A DNA stretch of 64,000 bases from T3Sed10-213 sp012519365 (GTDB lineage Bacteria; Planctomycetota; Phycisphaerae; Sedimentisphaerales; Anaerohalosphaeraceae). Below the pieces are notes generated by a model, which was not told where the DNA came from, searched no databases, and saw only the letters and a list, made by a program, of their open reading frames with translations. The DNA lies in assembly GCA_033809355.1 (NCBI GenBank), contig JAPXLV010000001.1:62001-126000 (forward strand), in the 5' to 3' direction. How positions within the stretch are numbered: position 1 is the stretch's first letter; each line of letters opens with the position of its first letter. Positions 8,488-16,933 of this stretch are shown here, piece after piece. The position numbers and the translations under genes were made by a program.

Positions 8488-9726
8488 TCAGGACATCGCC
8501 ATAAAGAGGATAATCAGCAGCAGAACGCCCACCAGGGCGCCAAGGATAATAACAGCGATGCGGTATTTGGCCACGACGTCCTCGGGATACATCTTGACGC
8601 CGGTTTCGGAAATCTCGATAGGTTCGCCTTCTTCCAGTTCGCGCAGGGCTTCGACATTGAATTTTTGGCGTGCCAGCAACGGCGGTTTACCATTGCGTAC
8701 CGCCTCCAGATCGATAATGACCTCTTCCATGGAGCTGTAGCGTTCATTACGATCTTTGGCCATCATCACTTCGACGACCTCGGAAATCCCCGTGGACAAG
8801 GCGGTGTTGATATGATCCGGCGGAATCAGCGGCTCTTTGAGGTGCTTTCGCATGACTTCCGAGGGTGTGCTGCCTTCAAACGGGACACGGCCGGTAATCA
8901 TATGATACAACGTTGCGCCCAGCGAGTAGATGTCCGCCCGTCCGTCGATGTCCACTTCGCCGCGGACCTGTTCGGGGGCGATATAATACGGCGTGCCGAA
9001 GGCTTTGCCCTGTTCGTGTTTGGCCGCCTTGATGTCCGACGTTTCGCGGGCCAGCCCCATATCGGCCAGCTTTACGACCCCGTCTTTATTGATCATAATA
9101 TTTTTGGGCTTGACATCGCGGTGAATCAACCCCTGAGCGTGAGCGTGGGCCAGGGCCTTGGCCACCTGAATGACGATGTCGATGGCCTCGGCTTCGTCAA
9201 AGATTTTCCCCTTGGACAAATCATCGTACAAGGTTTTCCCTTCGACATACTCCATCACAAAATAATACAACCCCCCCACCTCGCCGACGTCGATGGCCTG
9301 GACGATATTGTTATGGTTCAATTTGGCCGCCAGACGCCCTTCCTTATAAAACCGTTCGACATAGTCGGGCTTCTGAACGAATTTCTTGGGCAGCACCTTG
9401 ATGGCCACCGTTCGGTCCAGGGAAAGTTGTTTGGCCTTATAGACCACCGCCATTGCGCCGGAGCCGAGTTTGCCCAAAATCTTGTAGCCGGGAATCTGAC
9501 CGGCGGTGTCACGGCTTTCTTTGATGTTAGCCTTAAGGCGATTGAGCTGATTGGGTGTGATATACCCCTTTTGGAGCAAAACCTGCTCCAGTGTAACCGG
9601 ATTTTCGGCGGCTTTTTGTTTGGTTTCTTTGATGCACTGGCGGAGTTCGTCTTCAGTACAAAGCCGTTGCTCAACCGCCATCCGCCCTAAAAGCGTATCA
9701 AAGCTGGTCGTATCGCTGTTGGCCAA
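8488..9726 (-). CDS. PknB-type Ser/Thr protein kinase with C-terminal membrane anchor
   Basis: A eukaryotic-like kinase that phosphorylates Ser/Thr on unknown partners at the inner membrane. Residues 10-70 are a helical N-terminal domain found in planctomycete kinases. The catalytic domain (about 80-350) has the glycine loop GKLGSGAMAVVYKA, VAIK with K110, catalytic loop HRDVKPKN (D204, N209), ADMGLAR (DFG as DMG, D222) and IAPEQ. All catalytic residues are present, so it should be active. Residues about 388-411 form one transmembrane helix with almost nothing after it, so there is no extracytoplasmic sensor domain. The start appears to be TTG with AAAGG nine bases ahead; an internal ATG at 9681 would only shorten the helical region. 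Confidence 0.9.
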   Translation of the reverse strand: MANSDTTSFDTLLGRMAVEQRLCTEDELRQCIKETKQKAAENPVTLEQVLLQKGYITPNQLNRLKANIKESRDTAGQIPGYKILGKLGSGAMAVVYKAKQLSLDRTVAIKVLPKKFVQKPDYVERFYKEGRLAAKLNHNNIVQAIDVGEVGGLYYFVMEYVEGKTLYDDLSKGKIFDEAEAIDIVIQVAKALAHAHAQGLIHRDVKPKNIMINKDGVVKLADMGLARETSDIKAAKHEQGKAFGTPYYIAPEQVRGEVDIDGRADIYSLGATLYHMITGRVPFEGSTPSEVMRKHLKEPLIPPDHINTALSTGISEVVEVMMAKDRNERYSSMEEVIIDLEAVRNGKPPLLARQKFNVEALRELEEGEPIEISETGVKMYPEDVVAKYRIAVIILGALVGVLLLIILFMAMS

Positions 9727-9761
9727 AATGTGTTACCTTTGTCATAAATGTAGATGGGGTA

Positions 9762-9811
9762 TCAAAAAAGCGTCTGAAACCCGATGCGTGAAAGCCGATA
9801 TGCTCAGACGC
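9762..9811 (-). terminator. Rho-independent terminator of the hldD-radical SAM operon
   Basis: On the minus strand GCGTCTGA (9804-9811) pairs perfectly with TCAGACGC (9770-9777), followed by six T (9764-9769). The TGA stop of the radical SAM gene is the complement of 9804-9806 and therefore lies inside the stem. The loop is long (26 bases). Confidence 0.7.
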
Positions 9812-10832
9812 CCTGCCTGCCGTAACATTCATTAGGACAAATTATCGGTAAATAGTGGCTTTTGTCAAAAAAAAATCGGCGAATGTCGGCACAAAGATGA
9901 CATTTTGAGGCATATTGGGCTTGCGGCTCATAGCCAAGGGCGACCGCCTCATCCAGAAAACCGCCGGGGCCGCGGGTGTAAAGGGTGTTCCAAAAGTCCA
10001 CCGCTGCGGGGTCAAAGCCCCGCCAAAGCTCATCAAGAACCGCTGTACGGATATTGCCCACCGCCATTCCACTGCATTGACCGTTGAAAACATTGCCATA
10101 AGGGTCGATATGGACGCCTTTAGCGCCAAGAACCGCGTGTTTGCAGTCTTTGCCGATTACCTTTTCAAGCGGCTCCTCGGCACACAACGGGCCCAGCGTC
10201 TCGGCTGCTCGTCCGGTAAACCGCCCGCCTTCCTGTACCATCGCCGTTTTCATCGCTGCCCGTCGTTCGGCAGGCTCCATCGCCGCGACGTTATCCAGCC
10301 GGTCCAACTCCTGCCGCCAGCGAATCAACACGCGATCCGGGCCGAGTTCTTCTTCAGCCAGCCGAACCAACAGATGCACTTTTTCAGCGGGGACAAATTC
10401 AGCATGAAAGATATCCCAACTGATTCTAAGTTGTTTAAGCCCCGTCTCATCTAGTGCCCGAAGGCGGTGACGGGCCTCGGTGGAGTCGTCCACCCAGCCG
10501 GCGTTGGTTTCCACGTAATCGGCCCCGCCCAGCCCAAGGCGCTGGGCCTGTCGGCAGATGTCCAGCAGACGCTCAAAGACCAGGAATGGCTCGCCGCCGG
10601 TTAAGTGAACCTTGGCTGTCTGGCCGGCCAGCCGCCGCAGGGCTGCCCACGCCTGAATCGCCATGTCGGTCGGCATAAGCCCTTCGGCTTGCGGTTTGCA
10701 GTAGTAATAACAAAACCGACAAGCTGCAGTGCACCGATACGTCAGCATCAAACCGGCATACCGCCAGAGTTTCAGTTTAGGCGCATCTCGCGGCTGACGC
10801 GCATTGTACAAATTGGCTGTCAGTGTCTGCAT
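9804..10832 (-). CDS. Radical SAM protein with C-terminal cysteine-rich region
   Basis: A 342-residue radical SAM enzyme. The [4Fe-4S] motif is CTAACRFC (CX3CX2C, near residue 34), followed by HLTGGEPFL (the GGE SAM-binding motif). A SISFD-like strand appears as RISWDIFHAEFVP, typical of a subgroup with a conserved D-x-F-H. The C-terminal third holds further cysteines (GKDCKHAV, NGQCSGM, SKCHLCAD, ICPNECYG), suggesting a SPASM/twitch-like auxiliary cluster. Such enzymes modify peptides or proteins, but no short precursor gene is visible nearby and the substrate is unknown. It is the last gene of an operon (37 bases after the esterase) and ends inside the operon terminator. Confidence 0.82.
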   Translation of the reverse strand: MQTLTANLYNARQPRDAPKLKLWRYAGLMLTYRCTAACRFCYYYCKPQAEGLMPTDMAIQAWAALRRLAGQTAKVHLTGGEPFLVFERLLDICRQAQRLGLGGADYVETNAGWVDDSTEARHRLRALDETGLKQLRISWDIFHAEFVPAEKVHLLVRLAEEELGPDRVLIRWRQELDRLDNVAAMEPAERRAAMKTAMVQEGGRFTGRAAETLGPLCAEEPLEKVIGKDCKHAVLGAKGVHIDPYGNVFNGQCSGMAVGNIRTAVLDELWRGFDPAAVDFWNTLYTRGPGGFLDEAVALGYEPQAQYASKCHLCADIRRFFFDKSHYLPIICPNECYGRQGV

Positions 10833-10869
10833 TCACGCTTAAGCAGCATTGGCCCCGGCGGTCGAGTGC

Positions 10870-11619
10870 TTATTGCGACGGTGTTCGTTGGTGGCTCAGC
10901 AGCCACTGGTACACCTCGGGGTTGTTATAGGTTTCGGTCCAGGAATCGTGCCCGGCATCGGGATAGACGGTGAACTTGACATTGGGATTGCCGGCCTGAC
11001 GCAGGGCGTTGACCATCACCTCGGATTTTTGCAGCGGAACGAGCGGGTCTTTGGCACCGTGAAAAACCCAGACCGGCATCGAGCGCAGCCGGAAGCGCGC
11101 CATCACATCGTCGCCGCCGCCGCAGATAGGCACAGCCGCGGCAAACTTATCGGGATATTGCGTAATCAGACTCCACGTGCCAAAGCCGCCCATGCTCAAC
11201 CCTGTGACGTACACCCGCGAGGCGTCCACGCGATAGGTTTGAATGAGGAAATCGACCAGTGCCGCCAAATCCTCTGCTTTGGCCGTCCACCACCCGTCTT
11301 GCGGACATTGCGGTGCGGCAAGAATAAACGGAAACTGTTTGCCCTCCGCGATCAGTTTGGGCGGGCCGTGAAGTTTGAGCTTTTCCAGATCACTGCCGCG
11401 CTCGCCGGCCCCGTGCAAAAACAGCACCAGCGGCCAGTCCTGTTCGCTGTCGTTGTACGCCGCCGGCAAATACAGCAAATAATCCAGACTCACCTCACGA
11501 CACAACGTTGTATTGAAGGTGGCCGGTGTCAGTTGGGCTGTTTCCGGGGTGTGCATGGTTTTACATCCTGTTACTGTGATGGTCAGAAATACCAGAGTCC
11601 ATTGAAATGCCTGTTTCAT
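10870..11619 (-). CDS. Alpha/beta-hydrolase lipoprotein (esterase/peptidase family)
   Basis: A 249-residue serine hydrolase exported as a lipoprotein: the N terminus ends in the lipobox VTGC. The fold begins with LDYLLYLPAAY and LVLFLHGAGERGSD (oxyanion region). The nucleophile elbow is GLSMGG, the acid lies in HGAKDPLVP and the histidine in DAGHDSW. This order and length match the feruloyl/acetyl esterase-like branch often linked to polysaccharide use. Its start codon overlaps the nitroreductase stop as TAATG, so translation is probably coupled. The exact substrate is unknown. Confidence 0.83.
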   Translation of the reverse strand: MKQAFQWTLVFLTITVTGCKTMHTPETAQLTPATFNTTLCREVSLDYLLYLPAAYNDSEQDWPLVLFLHGAGERGSDLEKLKLHGPPKLIAEGKQFPFILAAPQCPQDGWWTAKAEDLAALVDFLIQTYRVDASRVYVTGLSMGGFGTWSLITQYPDKFAAAVPICGGGDDVMARFRLRSMPVWVFHGAKDPLVPLQKSEVMVNALRQAGNPNVKFTVYPDAGHDSWTETYNNPEVYQWLLSHQRTPSQ

Positions 11620-12188
11620 TATCGTTCTCTCCGTGTGTGGGCATGCCCCCAGTGGTTATCATACACGTGTTCATTTTTCAAGTGGTCCTGCGGTATCGGC
11701 TTGGGCTGTTCGGCCGGATAGCCAACGGCGATAATGGATTCGACGTGCCAATTTTCCGGCAGCCCGAGCACGTCGCGGATATACACTTCGCTGGGTGTGC
11801 CATCGGAGCGCTGACGACGGCGGATTTGTATCCAGCAGCTTCCCAGCCCAAGCGACAAAGCGGCACACTGTGCCACGAACGAGGCGATCGAGCAGTCTTC
11901 AATCCAGACATCAGAGACCGATTCATCGCCGCAGACGACAATGCCCAGCGCTGCCTCTTTCAAGAACGTCGCGCCGTGGGGCTTGGCCTCGGATAAGGCC
12001 GCCAGCACGTTTTTATCATCCACAAACACAAACGCCCACGGGCACAGGTTCCGCGAAGAAGGACTGCGCAGCACGGCTTCTTTGAGGACGGTCACTTTGT
12101 CCGGCTCTATCGGTCGGGGCTCAAATCGCCGAATGCTTCGCCGCTGCCGCAGCAGCTGCATAAAATCTTTGTGTTCTTCAGCAGCCAT
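11619..12188 (-). CDS. Nitroreductase-family FMN oxidoreductase
   Basis: A 189-residue flavoprotein of the nitroreductase superfamily. The FMN-phosphate-binding signature RRSIRRF is at residues 16-22, followed by LRSPSSRNLCPWAFVFV. The second half has the typical AALSLGLGSCWIQIR strand and ends in IIAVGYPAEQPKP. Members reduce nitro groups, quinones or other electrophiles with NAD(P)H; the physiological substrate here is not visible. It sits 18 bases after hldD and overlaps the downstream esterase gene by one base (TAATG), firmly placing it in the operon. Confidence 0.88.
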   Translation of the reverse strand: MAAEEHKDFMQLLRQRRSIRRFEPRPIEPDKVTVLKEAVLRSPSSRNLCPWAFVFVDDKNVLAALSEAKPHGATFLKEAALGIVVCGDESVSDVWIEDCSIASFVAQCAALSLGLGSCWIQIRRRQRSDGTPSEVYIRDVLGLPENWHVESIIAVGYPAEQPKPIPQDHLKNEHVYDNHWGHAHTRRER

Positions 12189-12206
12189 TGTTTTGTCCCT
12201 CTGCCG

Positions 12207-13187
12207 TTAACCGGCCAGATACTCGTCTTTCATCAGGTAGTTTTGGACATAATCGGCCACGGCCTCTTCCAGCGGCATCGTGGGTGCGGTATAGCCGGCA
12301 TCCCGAAGTTTGCGAATATCGGCCTGGGTAAAGTATTGATATTTGTCGCGAAGCGCCTCGGGCATATCGATGTACTCAATGGCCGGTTCTTTGCCCATTG
12401 CAGCAAAGACCGCCCCGGCCAGGTCATTCCACGACCGCGCGATGCCCGTGCCAATATTATACAGCCCGCCCAGGTCGGGATGCTCAAGGAAAAACAGCGT
12501 CATCTCCACGGCGTCTTTGACATAAATAAAATCACGGAGCTGTTGGCCGTGCCCGTAATCGGGACGATGCGACTTGAACAGACGCACCCGGCCCTCGGCG
12601 TTGATCTGTTCGTACGCCTTGAGCACAAAACTTCGCATCGCGCCTTTGTGGTACTCGTTCGGCCCGAAGACATTGAAATACTTCAACCCTACAAAACGAT
12701 CCAGCAGCCCCTTGCGCAAACACCACAGATCAAACATCTGTTTGCTGTAGCCGTACATATTCAGCGGGATCAGGTTCTGGATTTGGGATTCCTCATCGGC
12801 AAAGCCCTGTGAACCGTCGCCGTAGGTCGCGGCGCTGGAGGCATAGATAAAGCGGGCCTCCAGTTCCATCGCCCATCCGGCCAGCAGTTTGGAAAATTCA
12901 AAATTGTTTTTCACCAGATACGAGCAGTCCGTTTCGGTGGTATCCGAGCAAGCCCCCATGTGGATAATCGCCTCAATGTCCCATTCGAGCGAGGCATCGG
13001 CGACCATGTCCGAAAAATCATCGGCCTCCATGTAATCGACATACCGCAGCCGCCGCAGGTTCTTCCAGCGCTGATCGCTGCCGAGGATATCCACGATAAA
13101 AATCTCATCGATGCCGTGGGCGTTTAATCCCGCCACGAGTGCTGAGCCGATAAACCCCGCTCCGCCGGTTACGACGATCATCTGCAT
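12207..13187 (-). CDS. hldD: ADP-L-glycero-D-manno-heptose 6-epimerase (HldD/RfaD)
   Basis: An extended SDR epimerase that makes ADP-L-glycero-beta-D-manno-heptose for the lipopolysaccharide inner core. The Rossmann motif TGGAGFIGS is at residues 7-15. The family-specific IHMGACSDTTETD follows near 94, then the catalytic set SSAATYG and MYGYSKQMFD (YxxxK), and LKYFNVFGPNEYHKG and LRDFIYVKDAV. At 326 residues it is the usual length. It is the first gene of a minus-strand operon with a nitroreductase, an esterase and a radical SAM gene. The heptosyltransferase at about 50-51 kb supports a heptose-containing lipopolysaccharide. Confidence 0.94.
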   Translation of the reverse strand: MQMIVVTGGAGFIGSALVAGLNAHGIDEIFIVDILGSDQRWKNLRRLRYVDYMEADDFSDMVADASLEWDIEAIIHMGACSDTTETDCSYLVKNNFEFSKLLAGWAMELEARFIYASSAATYGDGSQGFADEESQIQNLIPLNMYGYSKQMFDLWCLRKGLLDRFVGLKYFNVFGPNEYHKGAMRSFVLKAYEQINAEGRVRLFKSHRPDYGHGQQLRDFIYVKDAVEMTLFFLEHPDLGGLYNIGTGIARSWNDLAGAVFAAMGKEPAIEYIDMPEALRDKYQYFTQADIRKLRDAGYTAPTMPLEEAVADYVQNYLMKDEYLAG

Positions 13188-13493
13188 TCTCCGGTGTTTT
13201 GCATCATACGTGACTCAATTTTATCCAACCCCAAGGGGGCCGATGGCTGATACCATAGCCGAAACGCCGAAATTTGTCAAAAACAATTTGCCGGCCGTCG
13301 GACATTGCCGAACAAAATCACCGATTTTATCGGCCAATAGGGAAATTTACCCACTGTCTGACAAGATATTTGTTACATTTACTTATAGAGAGGCTGTCTA
13401 TCGTCGAAATAACCTTTACATAGAAGGCAGAGCAGTTGTGCAGGTCCTTTGTGCAAGAACAACCAAGGAGGTATTCAGACAGGGCTCGTGATA
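13188..13493 (+). other. Intergenic region between divergent hldD and sensor kinase genes
   Basis: 306 bases without a convincing gene. It must hold the promoters for both directions. A CTGACA word followed by an AT-rich stretch near 13360-13392 could serve the sensor kinase, but no clean -10 box is visible. A strong AAGGAGG (13465-13471) lies too far (22 bases) from the preferred ATG to be its ribosome-binding site. Confidence 0.4.
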
Positions 13494-14486
13494 ATGAGGC
13501 ACCATAGCGAACAGTATGAAGATGACCTGATCAACGGTCGCGTTCAAAACAAACGACGGATCAAAAGCCGCTGGTTGTTTGGCTTGCTGCTGCTCACGAC
13601 GGCCGCGCAGGTGCTGACGGTCTGTTTGGCAGGGGAATTCTTCCCGGCCTGTGTCAATGCGTGGATCATTTTGCTGCTGACGGCCTTGCTGGTCCGCGAC
13701 CGGCTGATGATGAACCGGGCCCTCAGACAGGTCGAACAGGCCTGCCGCATGCGAACGGATTTTCTGGCGACAATCAGCCATGAAATTCGCACGCCGCTCA
13801 ATTCCATTATCGGCTTTAGCGAGCTGTTGGCGGAAACGGATCTCGACGACGAACAAGCCGAATATCTTGACCCCATTCTTTTGAACAGCCAAAATCTGCT
13901 GGTGATGGTCAACGACATTCTGGATTTTACCCACCTGAGCACCGGCAAACTGCGTGCCCATAGTGAGCCCACGTCGTTGACGAGCCTGCTGGAACACCTC
14001 GAAAAAACGTATTATTCCATCGCCGCTCGAAAAGGGATTACCTTTGCAATAATCCCCCGCCATTTGCATGCGGAGACGGTCGCTGTTGATGCGATGCGAC
14101 TGACGCAGTGTTTGGCCAATCTGCTCAGCAATGCGCTGAAGTTTACCTCGCAAGGGCATGTGTATATGTGGGTCGAATCTTTTCAGGAACAGGGCCGAGC
14201 GGGCTTGCGGTTTGACATAGAGGATACCGGCATCGGTATTTCACCGGCACAGCAGGTGCGGATTTTTGAGGCCTTCACACAAGGCGACAGCAGCCCAACG
14301 CGCCGCTACGGCGGTATTGGATTGGGGTTGACGCTTGCCTATCGGCTGGCCGATTTGCTCGGTGGGCGACTGACTTTCACAAGCGAACCGGCATGCGGAT
14401 CCACGTTTACGTTGTGTGTGCCTTGTCGGGTGTGCGGCTCGCTGCATGCCGACGGTGCGGAGTCCACCCTTCAGTGCGCCGTTTGA
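13494..14486 (+). CDS. Membrane sensor histidine kinase, orphan
   Basis: A 330-residue two-component kinase. Two transmembrane helices (about residues 28-45 and 50-70) are joined by a very short loop, so there is no large periplasmic sensor. A brief coiled link leads to the HisKA domain, with the phospho-acceptor histidine in FLATISHEIRTPLNSIIGF. The HATPase domain has the N box LLSNALKFT, G1 box DIEDTGIGIS, F box IFEAFTQ and G2 box GGIGLGLTLA. No receiver domain or adjacent response regulator is present, so its partner is elsewhere. The start is uncertain: ATG 13494 with CAGGG ahead is chosen, GTG 13488 and TTG 13449 are alternatives. Confidence 0.88.
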   Translation: MRHHSEQYEDDLINGRVQNKRRIKSRWLFGLLLLTTAAQVLTVCLAGEFFPACVNAWIILLLTALLVRDRLMMNRALRQVEQACRMRTDFLATISHEIRTPLNSIIGFSELLAETDLDDEQAEYLDPILLNSQNLLVMVNDILDFTHLSTGKLRAHSEPTSLTSLLEHLEKTYYSIAARKGITFAIIPRHLHAETVAVDAMRLTQCLANLLSNALKFTSQGHVYMWVESFQEQGRAGLRFDIEDTGIGISPAQQVRIFEAFTQGDSSPTRRYGGIGLGLTLAYRLADLLGGRLTFTSEPACGSTFTLCVPCRVCGSLHADGAESTLQCAV

Positions 14487-14506
14487 CGCGCCGAAGTGTG
14501 GACTCC
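14459..14506. repeat. Long perfect-ended stem-loop over the sensor kinase stop codon
   Basis: GGAGTCCAC (14459-14467) is the exact reverse complement of GTGGACTCC (14498-14506). Further inner pairing (CTTC with GAAG, GCGC with GCGC) extends it. The kinase TGA (14484-14486) sits in the loop. No T-run follows on either strand, so this is not a standard terminator; it lies between two convergent genes and could block read-through in both directions. Confidence 0.5.
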
Positions 14507-14524
14507 AGACGACCGTGCCCGGTT

Positions 14525-16933
14525 TTATTTCAACGCTGCCTTAAAGACAGTGATGCTGACCGGTTGAATGTGTAGTGTATCGGTTAGATCTGCCGGTTCC
14601 AGCGATTCAATTTGAATCACCGGCTCCTGTCCCGGATCGTTGTACGCCATGGGGTTGTCATGCTGAATCATCCAGCCGTCCGCCTTGCCGTTCGGCTGCA
14701 GTCCGCCCAGATTCAGCGTCACGTTGTACGTATCCCACGTGGCATTGACAAAACCGACGGTCAGGGTCTTGCCGTCCGCGCTCAATGCCGCCGCGACATC
14801 CAGTTGCTCATCCCAGCCGGTTACCGCCAGCGGCCGGGTGCCGAATTCGCGACGATAAAGAATCAGCGGATAGGCCGTGGCGTCAAACTCAGCGGCGGTT
14901 TTGGTGGTTTTGATGCAGCCGATGACGTTGACCGTCTGGGCATAAAAGGCGCTGTGAATCATATCGGATTGCCGGAAGTATTCGTGCAGCCCGGCGGCGA
15001 TACCGAGGGCGTCTTTCATATAGTACCGCGTCCCCAGTTCTCCGAAGACGTGCGGGCCGTACCAATAATTCCATTCGGTCATGGCGATCCGAATGTCTTT
15101 GCCCTGAAGCATCGGCAGTTCCTGACGCAACCGGCGATGTCCCTCAGCCTTTTCCCGGATGCGGTCGGGCACCTGGCGCACATGGGCTGTCAGCCCCGGG
15201 CGGCTCTGGCAGTAAAAGTGCTCGGCAATATGATTCATATGGTCATAGCAATGGCGAAGCAGCCCTTCCGACCAGCCGCTGCCCAAATCACCGGAGGCAA
15301 TCGTGATAATATCCGGGTCCACTTTTCGCATCATCTCTTCGACCCAGTTATGCTTGAGCACATAATGCTCCTGCCGCATATAGCCCAATTGCCAACTGCC
15401 CCACATCTCATTGCCGACACACCAGTATTTGACATTGAACGGCTCACGGTGTCCGTTTTCAGCCCGTTTTTTACCCATCAGCGTATCCGGCCCCCCGTTG
15501 GCGTATTCCACCTCAGCGGCCGCCGAGTACGCATCGCCAAAGCCCGTATTGACCGTGATCAGCGGCTCGGCCTCCAGCAGTCGGCACAGTTCAACAAATT
15601 CATGCATTCCCACGTCGTTGGTTTCGATGCCCGTCCAGGCCGGATTGGTTCGGGTCGGTCGCCGATCGCGATCGCCCAGCCCGTCGCGCCAGTCGTAACC
15701 GCTGACAAAATTGCCGCCCGGCCAGCGATAAATAGGGCTGTTCAGTTCTTTCATCAGAGCCAGCGTGTCGTGCCGGAACCCCTTGATGTTGTCGGCCGGC
15801 ATCAGCGAAACCGCCCCGACGATGAAGGACCCCCTGCCGGTGCCGACGATCTCCAGACGTGCGTTATCGCTGTCGGCGGAGGCGGTGTACTTCAAATCAT
15901 AGGTGCTGAAATTTCGACCCACACGGCGAATGGTTACCGTTTGCCGGTCCGTTTCGCCCTCGCCCCAGACCAGACTCACGCGAATCGGTCCGGCTGACCT
16001 GTCGCCGCGAAGCACAATCCGACCCACGTAGTCTTTGCCCGCCAGCACAGCCAACTCATCCTGATAAATACCTGTCGGCTCTCCAGAAACGGTAATCTTA
16101 GGCTCATGTTCGCCGGACAAGGGATTTTCGGTGTTCATCTCGATCGCCTCGGCCGAACCGATAACCTTCCACGGCGAGGCGCGAAGGACACGAGCACCAG
16201 CGCCCGTACGTCCCCAAATCGCCCCAGGGGCCGGAACGGGATAATAAAACTTGCGGTCTTCGAGCATCTCAGCCCAGATGCCGCCATAAATGCACCGCCC
16301 CAGATGCTCAATAAACTGCCCGTAAACCAGTTCGGAGATGGGTTCTTTCTTTGCGGACGGATCGAGGGTGATGGTTTTGGCTACGGTTTTGCTTTCGGGG
16401 CGGACCTCTTCGAGCACTTCCAGCACAATATCATCAAACCATGCTGTGCCGGCGGCCTGACCCCAGCCGCCAAACAGACAGTTGATTTGGATGCTGTCCT
16501 GCCCGGCCACCTGAAACTCGGTTTCGAGCCGGACCCAGTCATTGGAGCCGACCGTCAATGCCGAGGTTACCGCGCCGTCCATCTCATGCACATTCAATTG
16601 AACGCCGCGACCGGTCGTGGTTCGCAGATTCTCCGTCTTGACCCACCCCGACAAACGCAGCCGAGCAAATGGCGGGATCGTGACCGTTTGCGACCAGGCG
16701 GCATCGGCGCCGTTTTCCGAACTGATTCTGACGCAGCGGCCTGTACGCCCATTGTCATCCACCGAAAACTCCGCCTGCCCGTTCCAGGTGGTGGGCGTCC
16801 AGCCCATCGGCCGGCCGTCACGCACACGCTCAAACGATGGATTGCGCAACAGATTTTCTGACTGCGCAAAAGAAACGCAGCCAAGGAGGGTGAAAATCAG
16901 AAGGGTTGTGATGGGGATTCGTCCTGTGCTCAT
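14525..16933 (-). CDS. Secreted GH51 alpha-L-arabinofuranosidase with N-terminal carbohydrate-binding-like domain
   Basis: Releases terminal alpha-L-arabinofuranose from arabinoxylan, arabinan or similar polymers. Residues 1-24 are a signal peptide; LLGC at 16-19 could alternatively be a lipobox. Residues about 25-175 form a CBM4/9-like beta-sandwich (NLLRNPSFE start, TAWFDDIVL end). The GH51 region begins at about 195 (ELVYGQFIEHLGRCIYGGIW). The acid/base is E509 in CVGNEMWG and the nucleophile E620 in AMTEWNYW; a C-terminal beta domain follows. The start at 16933 is chosen because AGGAG (16940-16944) precedes it and the signal peptide begins there; a longer frame to 17089 has neither. It stands alone, convergent with the sensor kinase. 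Confidence 0.93.
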   Translation of the reverse strand: MSTGRIPITTLLIFTLLGCVSFAQSENLLRNPSFERVRDGRPMGWTPTTWNGQAEFSVDDNGRTGRCVRISSENGADAAWSQTVTIPPFARLRLSGWVKTENLRTTTGRGVQLNVHEMDGAVTSALTVGSNDWVRLETEFQVAGQDSIQINCLFGGWGQAAGTAWFDDIVLEVLEEVRPESKTVAKTITLDPSAKKEPISELVYGQFIEHLGRCIYGGIWAEMLEDRKFYYPVPAPGAIWGRTGAGARVLRASPWKVIGSAEAIEMNTENPLSGEHEPKITVSGEPTGIYQDELAVLAGKDYVGRIVLRGDRSAGPIRVSLVWGEGETDRQTVTIRRVGRNFSTYDLKYTASADSDNARLEIVGTGRGSFIVGAVSLMPADNIKGFRHDTLALMKELNSPIYRWPGGNFVSGYDWRDGLGDRDRRPTRTNPAWTGIETNDVGMHEFVELCRLLEAEPLITVNTGFGDAYSAAAEVEYANGGPDTLMGKKRAENGHREPFNVKYWCVGNEMWGSWQLGYMRQEHYVLKHNWVEEMMRKVDPDIITIASGDLGSGWSEGLLRHCYDHMNHIAEHFYCQSRPGLTAHVRQVPDRIREKAEGHRRLRQELPMLQGKDIRIAMTEWNYWYGPHVFGELGTRYYMKDALGIAAGLHEYFRQSDMIHSAFYAQTVNVIGCIKTTKTAAEFDATAYPLILYRREFGTRPLAVTGWDEQLDVAAALSADGKTLTVGFVNATWDTYNVTLNLGGLQPNGKADGWMIQHDNPMAYNDPGQEPVIQIESLEPADLTDTLHIQPVSITVFKAALK

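Noticed and set aside
8665..9690. Plus-strand open frame of 341 codons opposite the Ser/Thr kinase
   Set aside because: Kinase motifs are all on the minus strand; the antisense frame shows low-information His/Gly/Phe-rich sequence typical of shadows.
9804..10832. RiPP biosynthetic cluster around the radical SAM gene
   Set aside because: No short precursor peptide gene, transporter or peptidase belonging to such a cluster is adjacent; the neighbours are hldD, a nitroreductase and an esterase.
14612..15997. Plus-strand open frame of 461 codons opposite the GH51 gene
   Set aside because: The catalytic GH51 residues are on the minus strand; no recognisable domain in the antisense translation.
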